From Actinacidiphila cocklensis (GTDB taxonomy: Bacteria; Actinomycetota; Actinomycetes; Streptomycetales; Streptomycetaceae), in contig NZ_CAJSLV010000114.1 of assembly GCF_907177275.1 (NCBI RefSeq), positions 62,001 through 126,000 of the forward strand: a stretch of 64,000 bases of DNA. The letters are read 5' to 3'. The position numbers were made by a program, and so were the translations under genes. The number at the start of each line of letters is the position of its first letter. Position 1 is the stretch's first letter. This document shows positions 16,714 to 24,393 of the stretch, piece after piece. The notes under the pieces are model-generated. The model was given only the letters and a program-made list of their open reading frames with translations, made no database searches and was not told the DNA's origin.

Positions 16714-18117
16714 GTGAGCCGTCACGACCGACAGGACCTCGGCCGGCGAGGTTTCCTCGCCGGCGCAGCAGCCGTGGCCTCCGCCGCGGTCGCCGGAACC
16801 GCCGTCACCGGTGCCGCCGCCACGCCGGCCGCGGCCGCGAGCCGCCCCAACATCCTGGTCATCCTCACCGACGACCAGCCCAACGCCACCGAGTGGGCCA
16901 CCCCCAACACGGTGGGCTGGCTGGTCGACAACGGGGTGAAGTTCAGCCGCGGTCACGTGAGCACCCCGCTGTGCGCGCCGTCCCGCTCGTCGATCTTCAG
17001 CGGCCGCTACGCGCACAACCACGGGGTGCGCGACAACAGCAGCCCGTACAACCTGGACCAGCACACGACCGTGCAGCGCTACCTGCACAACAGCGGCTAC
17101 CGCACAGGGCTGTTCGGCAAGTACCTCAACGCCTGGACCAACACCGACAACCCCCAGCACTTCGACGACTGGCTGCTGCTGGACCCGGTGGCGTACAACA
17201 ACGGGACCTACAACGACAACGGCACCGTGCGGACCATCGCCGGCTACAGCACCACCGTGATCAAGAACCGGGTCCTGGACTTCCTCGACACCGCGGGAAC
17301 CGACAACCGCCCGTGGTTCGCCTTCGTCGCGCCCAAGGCCCCGCACGGGCCCAACACCCCCGAGCCCAAGTACGCCGACACCGCCGTCCCCGCGTGGAAC
17401 GGCCGCCCCTCGGTGCCCGAGGCCGACCGCAGCGACAAGCCGGACTACATCAAGAACGCCACCCACACGCTGGACGACGGCCGGACCATCCGCCGCAACC
17501 AGCTCCGTACGCTGCTGTCGGTCGACGACGCGGTGCAGGAGATCCACGACAAGCTCGCCGCACTCGGCCAGCTGGACAACACCCTGGTCTTCTACCTCGG
17601 CGACAACGGCTACTGCTGGGGCGACCACGGCTGGACCGCCAAGTCGGTGCCCTACCGGCCGGCCATCGAGGTGCCGTTCTACGTGTCCTGGCCCGCCGCA
17701 GGACTGGACGGCGGCACCGTCGACGACCGGATCGCCGCCAACATCGACATCGCGCCCACCATCCTCGACGCGGCCGGCATCACCCCCGACACCCCGCAGA
17801 ACGGCCACTCGCTGCTCGGCTCCTACCGGCGCGACCACCTGCTGGTCGAGTGGTGGCACCGCGGCGAGGGCGGGGACCCGCACACCTGGGCGTCCACGGT
17901 CAGCGCGACCCGGCAGTACACCGAGTACTACAAGCTCCACACCGACACCGGCGGGCAGCAGGTCGGCACCGGCGAACTGGTCTTCCGCGAGTACTACGAC
18001 CTGGCCAACGACCCCTACCAGCTGACCAACCTGCTCTACCAGGCCACACCTGCCCAGGAGGCCGCGCTCGGGATCCCGGCGCTCGCGGCGCAGTTGGCGG
18101 CCGACCGCGCCGCGTGA
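16714..18117 (+). CDS. Secreted type I sulfatase (formylglycine-dependent)
   Basis: Extracellular arylsulfatase-family enzyme, 467 residues. A Tat signal (LGRRGFLAGAAAVASAAVAG) is followed by NILVILTDDQPN, the first metal-binding Asp pair, and the CxPSR maturation motif as C87-A-P-S-R with SGRYAHNHGV. Later metal and substrate residues are in FVAPKAPHGP and LGDNGYCWGDHGW. Cys87 must be oxidised to formylglycine, and the matching generating enzyme is encoded 93 bp downstream. GTG start with AGGAGGGG upstream. Substrate is likely a sulfated polysaccharide or glycosaminoglycan-like sugar; specificity cannot be read. Confidence 0.9.
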   Translation: MSRHDRQDLGRRGFLAGAAAVASAAVAGTAVTGAAATPAAAASRPNILVILTDDQPNATEWATPNTVGWLVDNGVKFSRGHVSTPLCAPSRSSIFSGRYAHNHGVRDNSSPYNLDQHTTVQRYLHNSGYRTGLFGKYLNAWTNTDNPQHFDDWLLLDPVAYNNGTYNDNGTVRTIAGYSTTVIKNRVLDFLDTAGTDNRPWFAFVAPKAPHGPNTPEPKYADTAVPAWNGRPSVPEADRSDKPDYIKNATHTLDDGRTIRRNQLRTLLSVDDAVQEIHDKLAALGQLDNTLVFYLGDNGYCWGDHGWTAKSVPYRPAIEVPFYVSWPAAGLDGGTVDDRIAANIDIAPTILDAAGITPDTPQNGHSLLGSYRRDHLLVEWWHRGEGGDPHTWASTVSATRQYTEYYKLHTDTGGQQVGTGELVFREYYDLANDPYQLTNLLYQATPAQEAALGIPALAAQLAADRAA

Positions 18118-18123
18118 CCGGGC

Positions 18124-18164
18124 GGGTGCCGGCGCGCAGGCCTCTCCGCGCCGCGCCGGCACCC
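18124..18164 (+). terminator. Hairpin between sulfatase and FGE genes
   Basis: Perfect 13-bp stem GGGTGCCGGCGCG (18124-18136) / CGCGCCGGCACCC (18152-18164) with a 15-nt loop immediately after the sulfatase stop. Without a T-run, it may act as a partial terminator or mRNA stabiliser setting the sulfatase:FGE ratio. Confidence 0.65.
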
Positions 18165-18210
18165 GCACCCCCTCCGCATCCCGTCCGCACCCCTGGAGGC
18201 GCAGGTCCTG

Positions 18211-19170
18211 ATGGACAGCACCCCGATTCCCCCGTGCTGCACCCCGGGGCACGGCCCGACCGGCATCCGGCTCGGCGCGCCGCGCACCGCGACGGCGGCG
18301 CGCCGGCCGGACGCCGCCGTACGGGCCGTGCGGGGCCTGGTCGCGCTGCCCGGCGGCACCTTCCTGATGGGCTCCGAGGACTCCGACGGGGTGCCGGCCG
18401 ACGGCGAGGGGCCGGTCCGCGAGGTCGAGGTCGGCCCCTTCGCGGTCTCCCCGACCACCGTCACCAACACCGCCTTCGCCTCCTTCGTGAAGGAGACCGG
18501 CCACGTCACCGAGGCGGAGCGGTTCGGCTTCTCCTACGTCTTCGAGGCGTTCCTGCCGCAGCGGCTGCGGACCGCCTCGCCCGCCGTCGCCGGCACCCCC
18601 TGGTGGCGTGCGGTGGAAGGCGCCTGCTGGCGGGCGCCGTTCGGTCCGGGCTCCGACGTGAACGGCAGGTGGCAGAACCACCCGGTGGTGCACGTGTCGT
18701 GGCACGACGCGGCCGCGTACTGCGCCTGGTCGGGCACCCGGCTGCCCACCGAGGCCGAGTGGGAGTACGCCGCCCGCGGCGGGCTGGCCGGCCGGCGCTA
18801 CCCGTGGGGCGACGAACTCGCCCCCGGCGGACGGAAGATGCTCGCCATCTGGCAGGGCGACTTCCCGCACGCCGCGCCCGGCGTGCAGCAGGGCACGGTG
18901 CCGGTCCGCGCGCACCGGCCCAACGGCTACGGCCTGTACAACACCGTGGGCAACGTCTGGGAGTGGTGCGCCGACTGGTTCAGCCCCGACTTCCACCGCA
19001 CCGCCCCGCGCCGTTTCCCCGCCGGGCCGCCCAGCGGCACCGGGCGCGTGATGCGCGGCGGCTCCCACCTGTGCCACGTGTCCTACTGCAACCGCTACCG
19101 CGTCGGTGCCCGCAGCTCCAACACCCCGGACAGTTCGACGGGGAACATCGGCTTCCGGGTCGTCCGCTGA
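18211..19170 (+). CDS. Formylglycine-generating enzyme (sulfatase activator)
   Basis: SUMF1/FGE family, 319 residues. It oxidises the Cys of CxPSR sulfatases to formylglycine in the cytoplasm before Tat export. Hallmarks: VALPGGTFLMGSEDSDG, HPVVHVSWHDAAAYCAWSGTRLPTEAEWEYAARGG, NVWEWCADWF, RGGSHLCHVSYCNRYRVGAR, with the paired copper-binding cysteines C288 and C293 as in aerobic FGEs. Length is normal. It directly follows a sulfatase on the same strand, so the pair forms a self-sufficient maturation unit. ATG with GGAGG upstream at 18196-18200. Confidence 0.93.
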   Translation: MDSTPIPPCCTPGHGPTGIRLGAPRTATAARRPDAAVRAVRGLVALPGGTFLMGSEDSDGVPADGEGPVREVEVGPFAVSPTTVTNTAFASFVKETGHVTEAERFGFSYVFEAFLPQRLRTASPAVAGTPWWRAVEGACWRAPFGPGSDVNGRWQNHPVVHVSWHDAAAYCAWSGTRLPTEAEWEYAARGGLAGRRYPWGDELAPGGRKMLAIWQGDFPHAAPGVQQGTVPVRAHRPNGYGLYNTVGNVWEWCADWFSPDFHRTAPRRFPAGPPSGTGRVMRGGSHLCHVSYCNRYRVGARSSNTPDSSTGNIGFRVVR

Positions 19171-19239
19171 CCCGCCGCGGGTGCGTGCCGGCGCCGTCCG
19201 CCCACGACACGGCTCCGAGTGGAGAGGTAGAACTCTTCC

Positions 19240-19707
19240 ATGCCGAGTTTCGAGGTCACACCGATAGGCACCGTCAGCAACGACCGGACGGACGTCCAGC
19301 ACACGGACAACTGGGGCGCCGTCCGCAGCACGATCACCATCGACGAGCGCTTCGGCGAGGAGTGCCTGAAGGGGCTTGAGGGCTTCTCCCACGTGGAGGT
19401 CCTCTTCGTCTTCGACCAGTTCCCCGAGAGCGACGACCACCGCGAACCGCGCCATTACCGCGGCCGCGCCGACCTCCCGCGGGTGGGCGTCTTCGCCGGC
19501 CGCGGCCCGCGCAGGCCGAACCGCATCGGGGTGACGTGCTGCGCCGTCGAGTCCGTCCGCGGCCGCGAGCTGACGGTGGTGGGCCTCGACGCGGTCTCCG
19601 GCACCCCGGTCATCGACGTCAAGCCGGCAATGGTGGAGTTCACCCCGGCGGACATCAGGCAGCCGGACTGGGTCAGCGACGTGATGGCGGAGTACTTCCA
19701 GCCGTAG
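19240..19707 (+). CDS. TrmO/TsaA-like SAM-dependent protein
   Basis: Protein of 155 residues of the TsaA/VirR/YaeB family, whose E. coli member TrmO N6-methylates t6A37 of tRNA. Visible: the N-terminal TPIGTVSNDR, the LEGFSHVEVLFVFDQF segment, HYRGRADLPRVGVFAGRGPRRPNRIGVT and the C-terminal VIDVKPAMVEF. It starts 69 bp after the FGE gene and may be read from the same transcript. Streptomycete members may act on tRNA or another substrate; I cannot tell. Confidence 0.82.
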   Translation: MPSFEVTPIGTVSNDRTDVQHTDNWGAVRSTITIDERFGEECLKGLEGFSHVEVLFVFDQFPESDDHREPRHYRGRADLPRVGVFAGRGPRRPNRIGVTCCAVESVRGRELTVVGLDAVSGTPVIDVKPAMVEFTPADIRQPDWVSDVMAEYFQP

Positions 19708-19867
19708 GCCCCCCGCGTCGCCCCGATCGGCCGATTGGCGGGTCGCGGTGGACACCCCGGCGGTGCGGGGCGACGGTGGAGGGGGAGGCGCCACGCGAAG
19801 GACCGCGGGCGGGCTCCCTCCGACGCCGAGCAGGCTCCGCAGCCGCAGCGCCCACAGGAGGCCACGA

Positions 19868-19900
19868 ATGACCCCGAACCCGACGGCGGCACGGCCGTGA
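19868..19900 (+). CDS. Short upstream leader ORF (10 aa) overlapping the MDR start
   Basis: ATG at 19868 is preceded by a full AGGAGG (19856-19861) at 6-nt spacing and encodes MTPNPTAARP before TGA (19898-19900). That TGA overlaps the GTG start (19897-19899) of the oxidoreductase as GTGA. The oxidoreductase GTG itself has no good ribosome-binding site, so its translation probably depends on re-initiation after this leader. A sequencing frameshift that split one N-terminus is the alternative. Confidence 0.5.
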   Translation: MTPNPTAARP

Positions 19901-20844
19901 GCGGCGCGCAGACCGGCCGCCGGCGCTCGCGGGCCGTCCGCTTCGACGCCTACGGCGACCTCGACGTCCTCTACGTCGCCGAGGTCGACGTCCCTGCCCC
20001 TGCCGAGGGCGAGGTCGTGGTCCGGATGCGGGCGGCGTCCGTCAACCCCGGCGAGATCGCCATCAGGTCCGGCGCCCTGGCGGATGTCTTCCCCGCCACC
20101 TTCCCCTCGGGCGAGGGCAGCGACCTGGCCGGCGTCGTCAGCGAGGTCGGCCCCGGCGTGACGGAGTTCGCCGCGGGCGACGAGGTGCTGGGCTGGTCCG
20201 ACCGCCGCGCCAGCCACGCCGACGACATCGTCGTCCCCGCCGCCCAGCTGATCCGCAAACCGCGCGAGATGAGCTGGGAGGCGGCCGGGGCGCTCTACGT
20301 CGTCGGCTGCACCGCCTACGCGGCCGTCCGGGCCGTCGGCGCGGGCGCCGGCGACACCGTGGCGGTGTCGGCGGCGGCCGGCGGCGTCGGCACGGTGACG
20401 ACGCAGCTGCTGCGGCTCAAGGGCGCCACCGTCCTCGGCATCGGCTCGGCCGCGAGCGGCGACTACCTCGGGTCGCTGGGCGCCACCCCGGTCACCTACG
20501 GCGACGGCCTGGAAGACCGGCTGCGCGCCGCCGCGCCCGACGGGGTCGACGCCTTCATCGACCTGTTCGGCCCCGAATACGTCGAGCTGGCTGTCGCCCT
20601 CGGCGTCCCGCCGGAGCGGATCGACACGATCATCTCCCGCGACGCCGCCCAGAAGTACGGCGCCAAGACCGAGGGCAGCATCGACGCCACCTCGACCGAG
20701 GTGCTCGCCGAGCTGGCCGGCCTCGTCGCGTCCGGCCGCCTGACGATCCCGATCGCGGCGACGTACCCGCTGGAGCGGGTCAAGGACGCCTACGAGGACC
20801 TCGCGCGCCGCCACACCCGCGGCAAGATCGTCCTCGTGCCCTGA
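19897..20844 (+). CDS. MDR-family NADPH:quinone oxidoreductase-like protein
   Basis: Zinc-less medium-chain dehydrogenase/reductase of 315 residues. It has RAVRFDAYGDLDVL, the substrate-domain segment VNPGEIAIRSGAL, GEGSDLAGVVSEVGPGV, and the NADPH-binding SAAAGGVGTVTTQLLRLKGATVLG; no structural-zinc cysteines are present. The GTG at 19897 is chosen because homology begins here and an upstream leader ORF ends on it. A role in quinone or enone reduction is expected; no specific substrate can be named. Convergent with the sirtuin gene 20 bp away. Confidence 0.85.
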   Translation: MSGAQTGRRRSRAVRFDAYGDLDVLYVAEVDVPAPAEGEVVVRMRAASVNPGEIAIRSGALADVFPATFPSGEGSDLAGVVSEVGPGVTEFAAGDEVLGWSDRRASHADDIVVPAAQLIRKPREMSWEAAGALYVVGCTAYAAVRAVGAGAGDTVAVSAAAGGVGTVTTQLLRLKGATVLGIGSAASGDYLGSLGATPVTYGDGLEDRLRAAAPDGVDAFIDLFGPEYVELAVALGVPPERIDTIISRDAAQKYGAKTEGSIDATSTEVLAELAGLVASGRLTIPIAATYPLERVKDAYEDLARRHTRGKIVLVP

Positions 20845-20863
20845 CCCCGCGGACGGCCGCCCG

Positions 20864-21715
20864 TCAGGCGCCCAGGCTGTCGGCGAGGGCGGTGAGAGCC
20901 GGCCCGAGCGGCAGGTCGAGCCGCAGTGCGGCGAACGAGTCGCCCCGGGTGGGCCCCTGGTTGACGATCGCCACCGGGGTGCCCTCGCGGGCCGCGCGCC
21001 GGACGAAGCGCAGCCCGGACATCACGGTCAGCGAAGAGCCCAGCACCAGCAGCGCGAACGACGCGTCGACCAGGTCGTAGCACCGGTGGACGCGCTCGGC
21101 GGGCACGTTCTCGCCGAAGAAGACGACGTCGGGCTTGAGCGTCCCCACTCCGCAGGCCTCGCAGGCCACGGTGCGGAATTCCGAGGCGCGGTCGGCCGGG
21201 AGTTCGGCGTCGCCGTCCGCGTTGGTGGCGGCGGCGACGGCGCGGAAGCCGGGGTTGACCCGGGCCAGGCGTTCGTCCAGGCGGCTGCGGGCGCTGCGCT
21301 CGCCGCAGCCGAGGCACACCACGCGGTCGAGCCTGCCGTGCAGGTCGATCGTCTCGGGGGCTCCGGCGGCGGTGTGCAGGCCGTCGACGTTCTGGGTGAT
21401 CACCCCGGAGACCAGGCCCGATCGGACCAGACGGGTCACGGCCCGGTGGCCGTCGTTGGGCCGTGCCTGCGCGATCGCCTGCCAGCCCAGATGGCTGCGA
21501 GCCCAGTACCGCCGCCGGTTGGCCTCGTCCCCGGTGAACTCCTGAAAGGTCATCGGTGCGGACCGCCGTCGGCGGCCGGTGACCCCGCGGTAGTCGGGGA
21601 TACCCGACTCCGTGGACAGCCCCGCCCCGCTCAGGACCACCACCGGGCGCCGCCCGGCCAGGAACCGGGCCAGCGCCTCGGCCTCGGCCGGACCGGCCAC
21701 GGTACTCATACCCAT
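20864..21715 (-). CDS. NAD-dependent protein deacylase (sirtuin)
   Basis: Sir2-family enzyme of 283 residues removing acyl groups from lysines with NAD. Motifs: VVLSGAGLSTESGIPDYRG (NAD loop), TQNVDGLHTAAG, catalytic His in DLHG (H126), and a complete zinc ribbon C134-x2-C137...C185-x2-C188, then PDVVFFGENVP and LGSSLTV. ATG at 21715 or the second one at 21709. It faces away from the metallo-beta-lactamase-fold gene across a region with a long palindrome. Confidence 0.9.
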   Translation of the reverse strand: MGMSTVAGPAEAEALARFLAGRRPVVVLSGAGLSTESGIPDYRGVTGRRRRSAPMTFQEFTGDEANRRRYWARSHLGWQAIAQARPNDGHRAVTRLVRSGLVSGVITQNVDGLHTAAGAPETIDLHGRLDRVVCLGCGERSARSRLDERLARVNPGFRAVAAATNADGDAELPADRASEFRTVACEACGVGTLKPDVVFFGENVPAERVHRCYDLVDASFALLVLGSSLTVMSGLRFVRRAAREGTPVAIVNQGPTRGDSFAALRLDLPLGPALTALADSLGA

Positions 21716-21789
21716 GACAGCAGCGTACGCCTACCGCCCCCTGCTGTTACTTGCCGGTAGCTCAGCGGGGACGCGGAGCCCGCCGGCGC

Positions 21790-21815
21790 TGCCGGCCACC
21801 GGCCGGTGGCCGGCA
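21790..21815. repeat. 26-bp perfect palindrome
   Basis: Half-site TGCCGGCCACCGG followed directly by its reverse complement, occupying 21790-21815 without mismatch or spacer. It lies in the 231-bp divergent gap between the sirtuin and MBL-fold genes. It could be an operator, a cruciform-forming element or a terminator-like stem; no loop is present, which argues against a simple terminator. Confidence 0.7.
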
Positions 21816-21946
21816 CCGTCAGCTGGTGAACACGCCCGCCGCCCGCGCAGTACCCGCTGTGACCAGGCGTGATATGCGTCGGCACATGGTTCCGACAGCT
21901 TTTCCGACTTGGACGGGGGCGGCCGCCGTCTGATCTTGTGGCGGTC

Positions 21947-22933
21947 ATGAGCAACGGACCTGATCGGCGAACACTGCTGCGGGGCGCGGCATTTGGCGCG
22001 GCCGCCCCACTCCTTCCCCTGGCGGGCACGGCCGCCGCCGCCACCCCGGCCGCCCCGGCTGCCCCGGCTTCAGCGGCCGCCGCGGCGGCGGTGTCCCTGC
22101 GCTGGCTGGGCACTGCCGGCTGGCGTATCGACGTGGACGGCAGGACCGTCCTGTTCGACCCCTTCCTCACCCGGTTCAGGACCGGGCTGTTCGACGGCGC
22201 CTTCGACCCGGCGACGCGGCTGGTGACCGATCCCGACCTGGTGCGCGAGCACATCGGCGCCCCCGAACTCGTCCTGGTCAGCCACTCGCACTGGGACCAC
22301 CTCTCCGACGTCCCGTACATCGCGAAGTCCACCGGTGCCCGGGTCGTCGGGACGGAGACCACCTTCCACCTGCTCACCGCCTGGGGAGTCGACCCGGGGC
22401 AGATCTGCGTGGTCAAGGGCGGCGAGGTGCTGGACTTCGACGGCGTCACCGTCGAGGTCGTGTCGAGCCTGCACAGCAGGAACGCCAAGCGCTCCTACTT
22501 CGCCCCCGGCACGCTGAACGCGCCGCCGAGGAAGGCCCCGCGCACCATCGCGGACCTGGTGGAGGGCGACACCCTCGCCTTCCAGGTGACCGCCCAGGAC
22601 AGCGGCCTGTCGGCCTTCCTGACGGGCGCCAGCGACGTCGCGGACCGCGCGGTGCAGGGCCTGCGCCCCGACGTCGCCATGATGGCGGTTCCGTCGAGCA
22701 CCGCCACCCACCAGTACGTGCCCAGGCTGCTGGGCGCGCTGGGCAACCCCGGCGTCGTCGTGCCGGTCCACTGGGACAACTTCGAGCGGCCGCTCAGCGA
22801 GCCGCCCAGCCGCGACCCGTCGACCACCCTGGACGCCTTCACCGCCGAGGTGCAGCGGGTGTCCCCGGCAAGCCGGATCGCGCTGCCCGACTACCGCACC
22901 ACCTACGGCGGCGACATGCGGCCGCGCGCCTGA
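21947..22933 (+). CDS. Tat-exported metallo-beta-lactamase-fold hydrolase (UlaG/RomA-like)
   Basis: Predicted exported protein of 328 residues. The N-terminus GPDRRTLLRGAAFGAAAP is a Tat signal, followed by WLGTAGWRIDVDGRTVLFDPF and the zinc motif HSHWDH (H113, H115, D117, H118). The distal part has FLTGASDVADRAV and VPVHWDNFERPL, the latter supplying a late His. This pattern matches the MBL superfamily of UlaG/RomA-like L-ascorbate-6-phosphate lactonase relatives rather than class B beta-lactamases. Substrate unknown. ATG at 21947, weak ribosome-binding site. Confidence 0.82.
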   Translation: MSNGPDRRTLLRGAAFGAAAPLLPLAGTAAAATPAAPAAPASAAAAAAVSLRWLGTAGWRIDVDGRTVLFDPFLTRFRTGLFDGAFDPATRLVTDPDLVREHIGAPELVLVSHSHWDHLSDVPYIAKSTGARVVGTETTFHLLTAWGVDPGQICVVKGGEVLDFDGVTVEVVSSLHSRNAKRSYFAPGTLNAPPRKAPRTIADLVEGDTLAFQVTAQDSGLSAFLTGASDVADRAVQGLRPDVAMMAVPSSTATHQYVPRLLGALGNPGVVVPVHWDNFERPLSEPPSRDPSTTLDAFTAEVQRVSPASRIALPDYRTTYGGDMRPRA

Positions 22934-22987
22934 CGCGGCCGCCGCCCTCCCGGGACCCGCGGGCGGCTGCCGGGCGCGGGGCCGGCC

Positions 22988-23896
22988 TCAGCGCCGCCGG
23001 CCCGTGACGAGGAACACCCGGTAGACGTCCGCCAGGTCCCGCGGCGGCACCGGATCGGGCCAGCGGCCGAAGTCGGCGCCGGGTTCGCCGGGCTGCGCCA
23101 CGCCGGCGTCGAAGCCGTGCCGCGCGAACAGCTCCGCCGGCTCGTCGCAGCCGAACAGCCACGGGCACCCCCAGCCCGCGAACACGTCGAGCAGCGGGCG
23201 CTGCGAAGGCATGGTGAGCGCTGCCGCGTTCACCAGGTCGGCCGCGATCCGGCTGCCGGGGGCGGCCAGTTCCGCCACCTGGTCCAGCACCTGGTGCACG
23301 CCGGACTCCGGGAGGTAGAACAGCAGGCCCTCCAGCAGCCAGGCCGACGGGCGGTCCGGTTCGTATCCGGCGTCGACCAGGGCGTCCGGCCAGGACGGCG
23401 AGGCGAGATCCATCGGGACGAAGCGGTGGTCGGCCCGCGGTGTCTCGGCGGCCAGGCACTCCCGCTTGTAGTCCAGCACCGCCGGCCGGTCGACCTCGAA
23501 GAACCGGACCGCGCCGGGCCAGTCCATGCGGTAGGCGCGGGAGTCCATGCCCGCGCCCGCGACCACCACCTGGCGCAGGTCCGGCTCCTGGACGGCGGCG
23601 CGCAGGTACTCGTCGAAGTACCGGGTGCGGACGGCGTTGACGGCCCGGCGGCCGGAGCCCGCGGTGGCGGCGTCGTGCGTGCCGGGCGGCTGCCCGCCGG
23701 ACGGGACGCCCGGCACCGCTGCCGCCGACACCGCGGCCAGCAGCTCGGCGAGCAGCTTCTCCCCGAGTTCACCGGCGAGGGCCGCCGCGTACGGGTCCTG
23801 GTGGATCGCGTCGGGCCGGTCGGTCTCGGCGGCCCGCATCGCGGCGGTGACCAGGGCTGTGCGTCCTACGGCGTCCAGGTTCACCGCGTCGGTCAT
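22988..23896 (-). CDS. Class I SAM-dependent methyltransferase (PPM/LCM type, TIGR00027-like)
   Basis: Protein of 302 residues of the leucine carboxyl methyltransferase-like family widespread in actinomycetes. Motifs: VGRTALVTAAMRAAETDRP at the start, QDPYAAALAG, RTRYFDEYLRAAV, the SAM loop VVVAGAGMDSRAYRMDWP, VRFFEVDRPAVLDYK and the late WLLEGLLFYLPESGV. Such enzymes O-methylate small natural products in several clusters. It is followed on the same strand direction by nothing close, and its upstream neighbour is a truncated O-methyltransferase, so both may belong to the adjacent phenazine-type genes. Confidence 0.85.
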   Translation of the reverse strand: MTDAVNLDAVGRTALVTAAMRAAETDRPDAIHQDPYAAALAGELGEKLLAELLAAVSAAAVPGVPSGGQPPGTHDAATAGSGRRAVNAVRTRYFDEYLRAAVQEPDLRQVVVAGAGMDSRAYRMDWPGAVRFFEVDRPAVLDYKRECLAAETPRADHRFVPMDLASPSWPDALVDAGYEPDRPSAWLLEGLLFYLPESGVHQVLDQVAELAAPGSRIAADLVNAAALTMPSQRPLLDVFAGWGCPWLFGCDEPAELFARHGFDAGVAQPGEPGADFGRWPDPVPPRDLADVYRVFLVTGRRR

Positions 23897-23962
23897 GGAA
23901 GGTCGCCTTTCAGGGCTGTCGCCGCGCCGCGCCCCGTCCGCGGGGCACGGTCACGGCGGCTG

Positions 23963-24393
23963 TCATCCGGCAGTGCGGGGCGCGGCGATCAGGGCGGTGG
24001 TCTCGGCCGGCAGGTCGGCGACCCGTTCCACGTCCAGCCCGGCCCGGTCCAGGAGCGCCGTGAACTCCTCAAGGGTGCGGTGCCGGCCGCTGTTGGTCAT
24101 CAGCAGGTGCAGGTCCCACAGTGCGGGCAGCACGGACGGGTCCTCGTCCACGACCACGCGCTCCAGGACGACCAGCCGCGACGACGAGTCCGCCATGGCC
24201 TTGCGGCAGCTCTCGAACAGGCCCGCGACCGCGTCGTCGCTCCACCCGGCGAGCACCCGGCACAGCAGGTAGACGTCCCTGCCCTGCGGCACCGCCTGGA
24301 ACATGTCGCCGCCGACCAGTTCGACCCGGTCCAGCCCCACCGAGTCGGCGAGGTTCCTGGCCGCGACCGGCACCACGTGCTCGCGGTCCAGCA
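23963..24393 (-). pseudogene. 5'-truncated O-methyltransferase (plant/PhzM type)
   Basis: Only the SAM-binding half of an O-methyltransferase remains: LLDREHVVPVAARNLADSVG, DRVELVGGDMFQAVPQGRDVYLLCRVLAGWSDD, LERVVVDEDPS and the C-terminal RAGLDVERVADLPAETTALI. These correspond to the last third of Methyltransf_2 enzymes (around 340 residues), so the dimerisation domain and glycine loop are missing. Coding similarity stops near 24393, where the opposite-strand phzE homology begins. An internal GTG at 24376 could be used but would not give a functional enzyme. Confidence 0.7.

Noticed and set aside
16111..20814. A 1567-residue minus-strand open frame
   Set aside because: It lies antisense to the sulfatase, FGE, TrmO-like and MDR genes, is Arg/Gly/Ala-rich without domain motifs, and arises from the codon bias of high-GC genes on the other strand.
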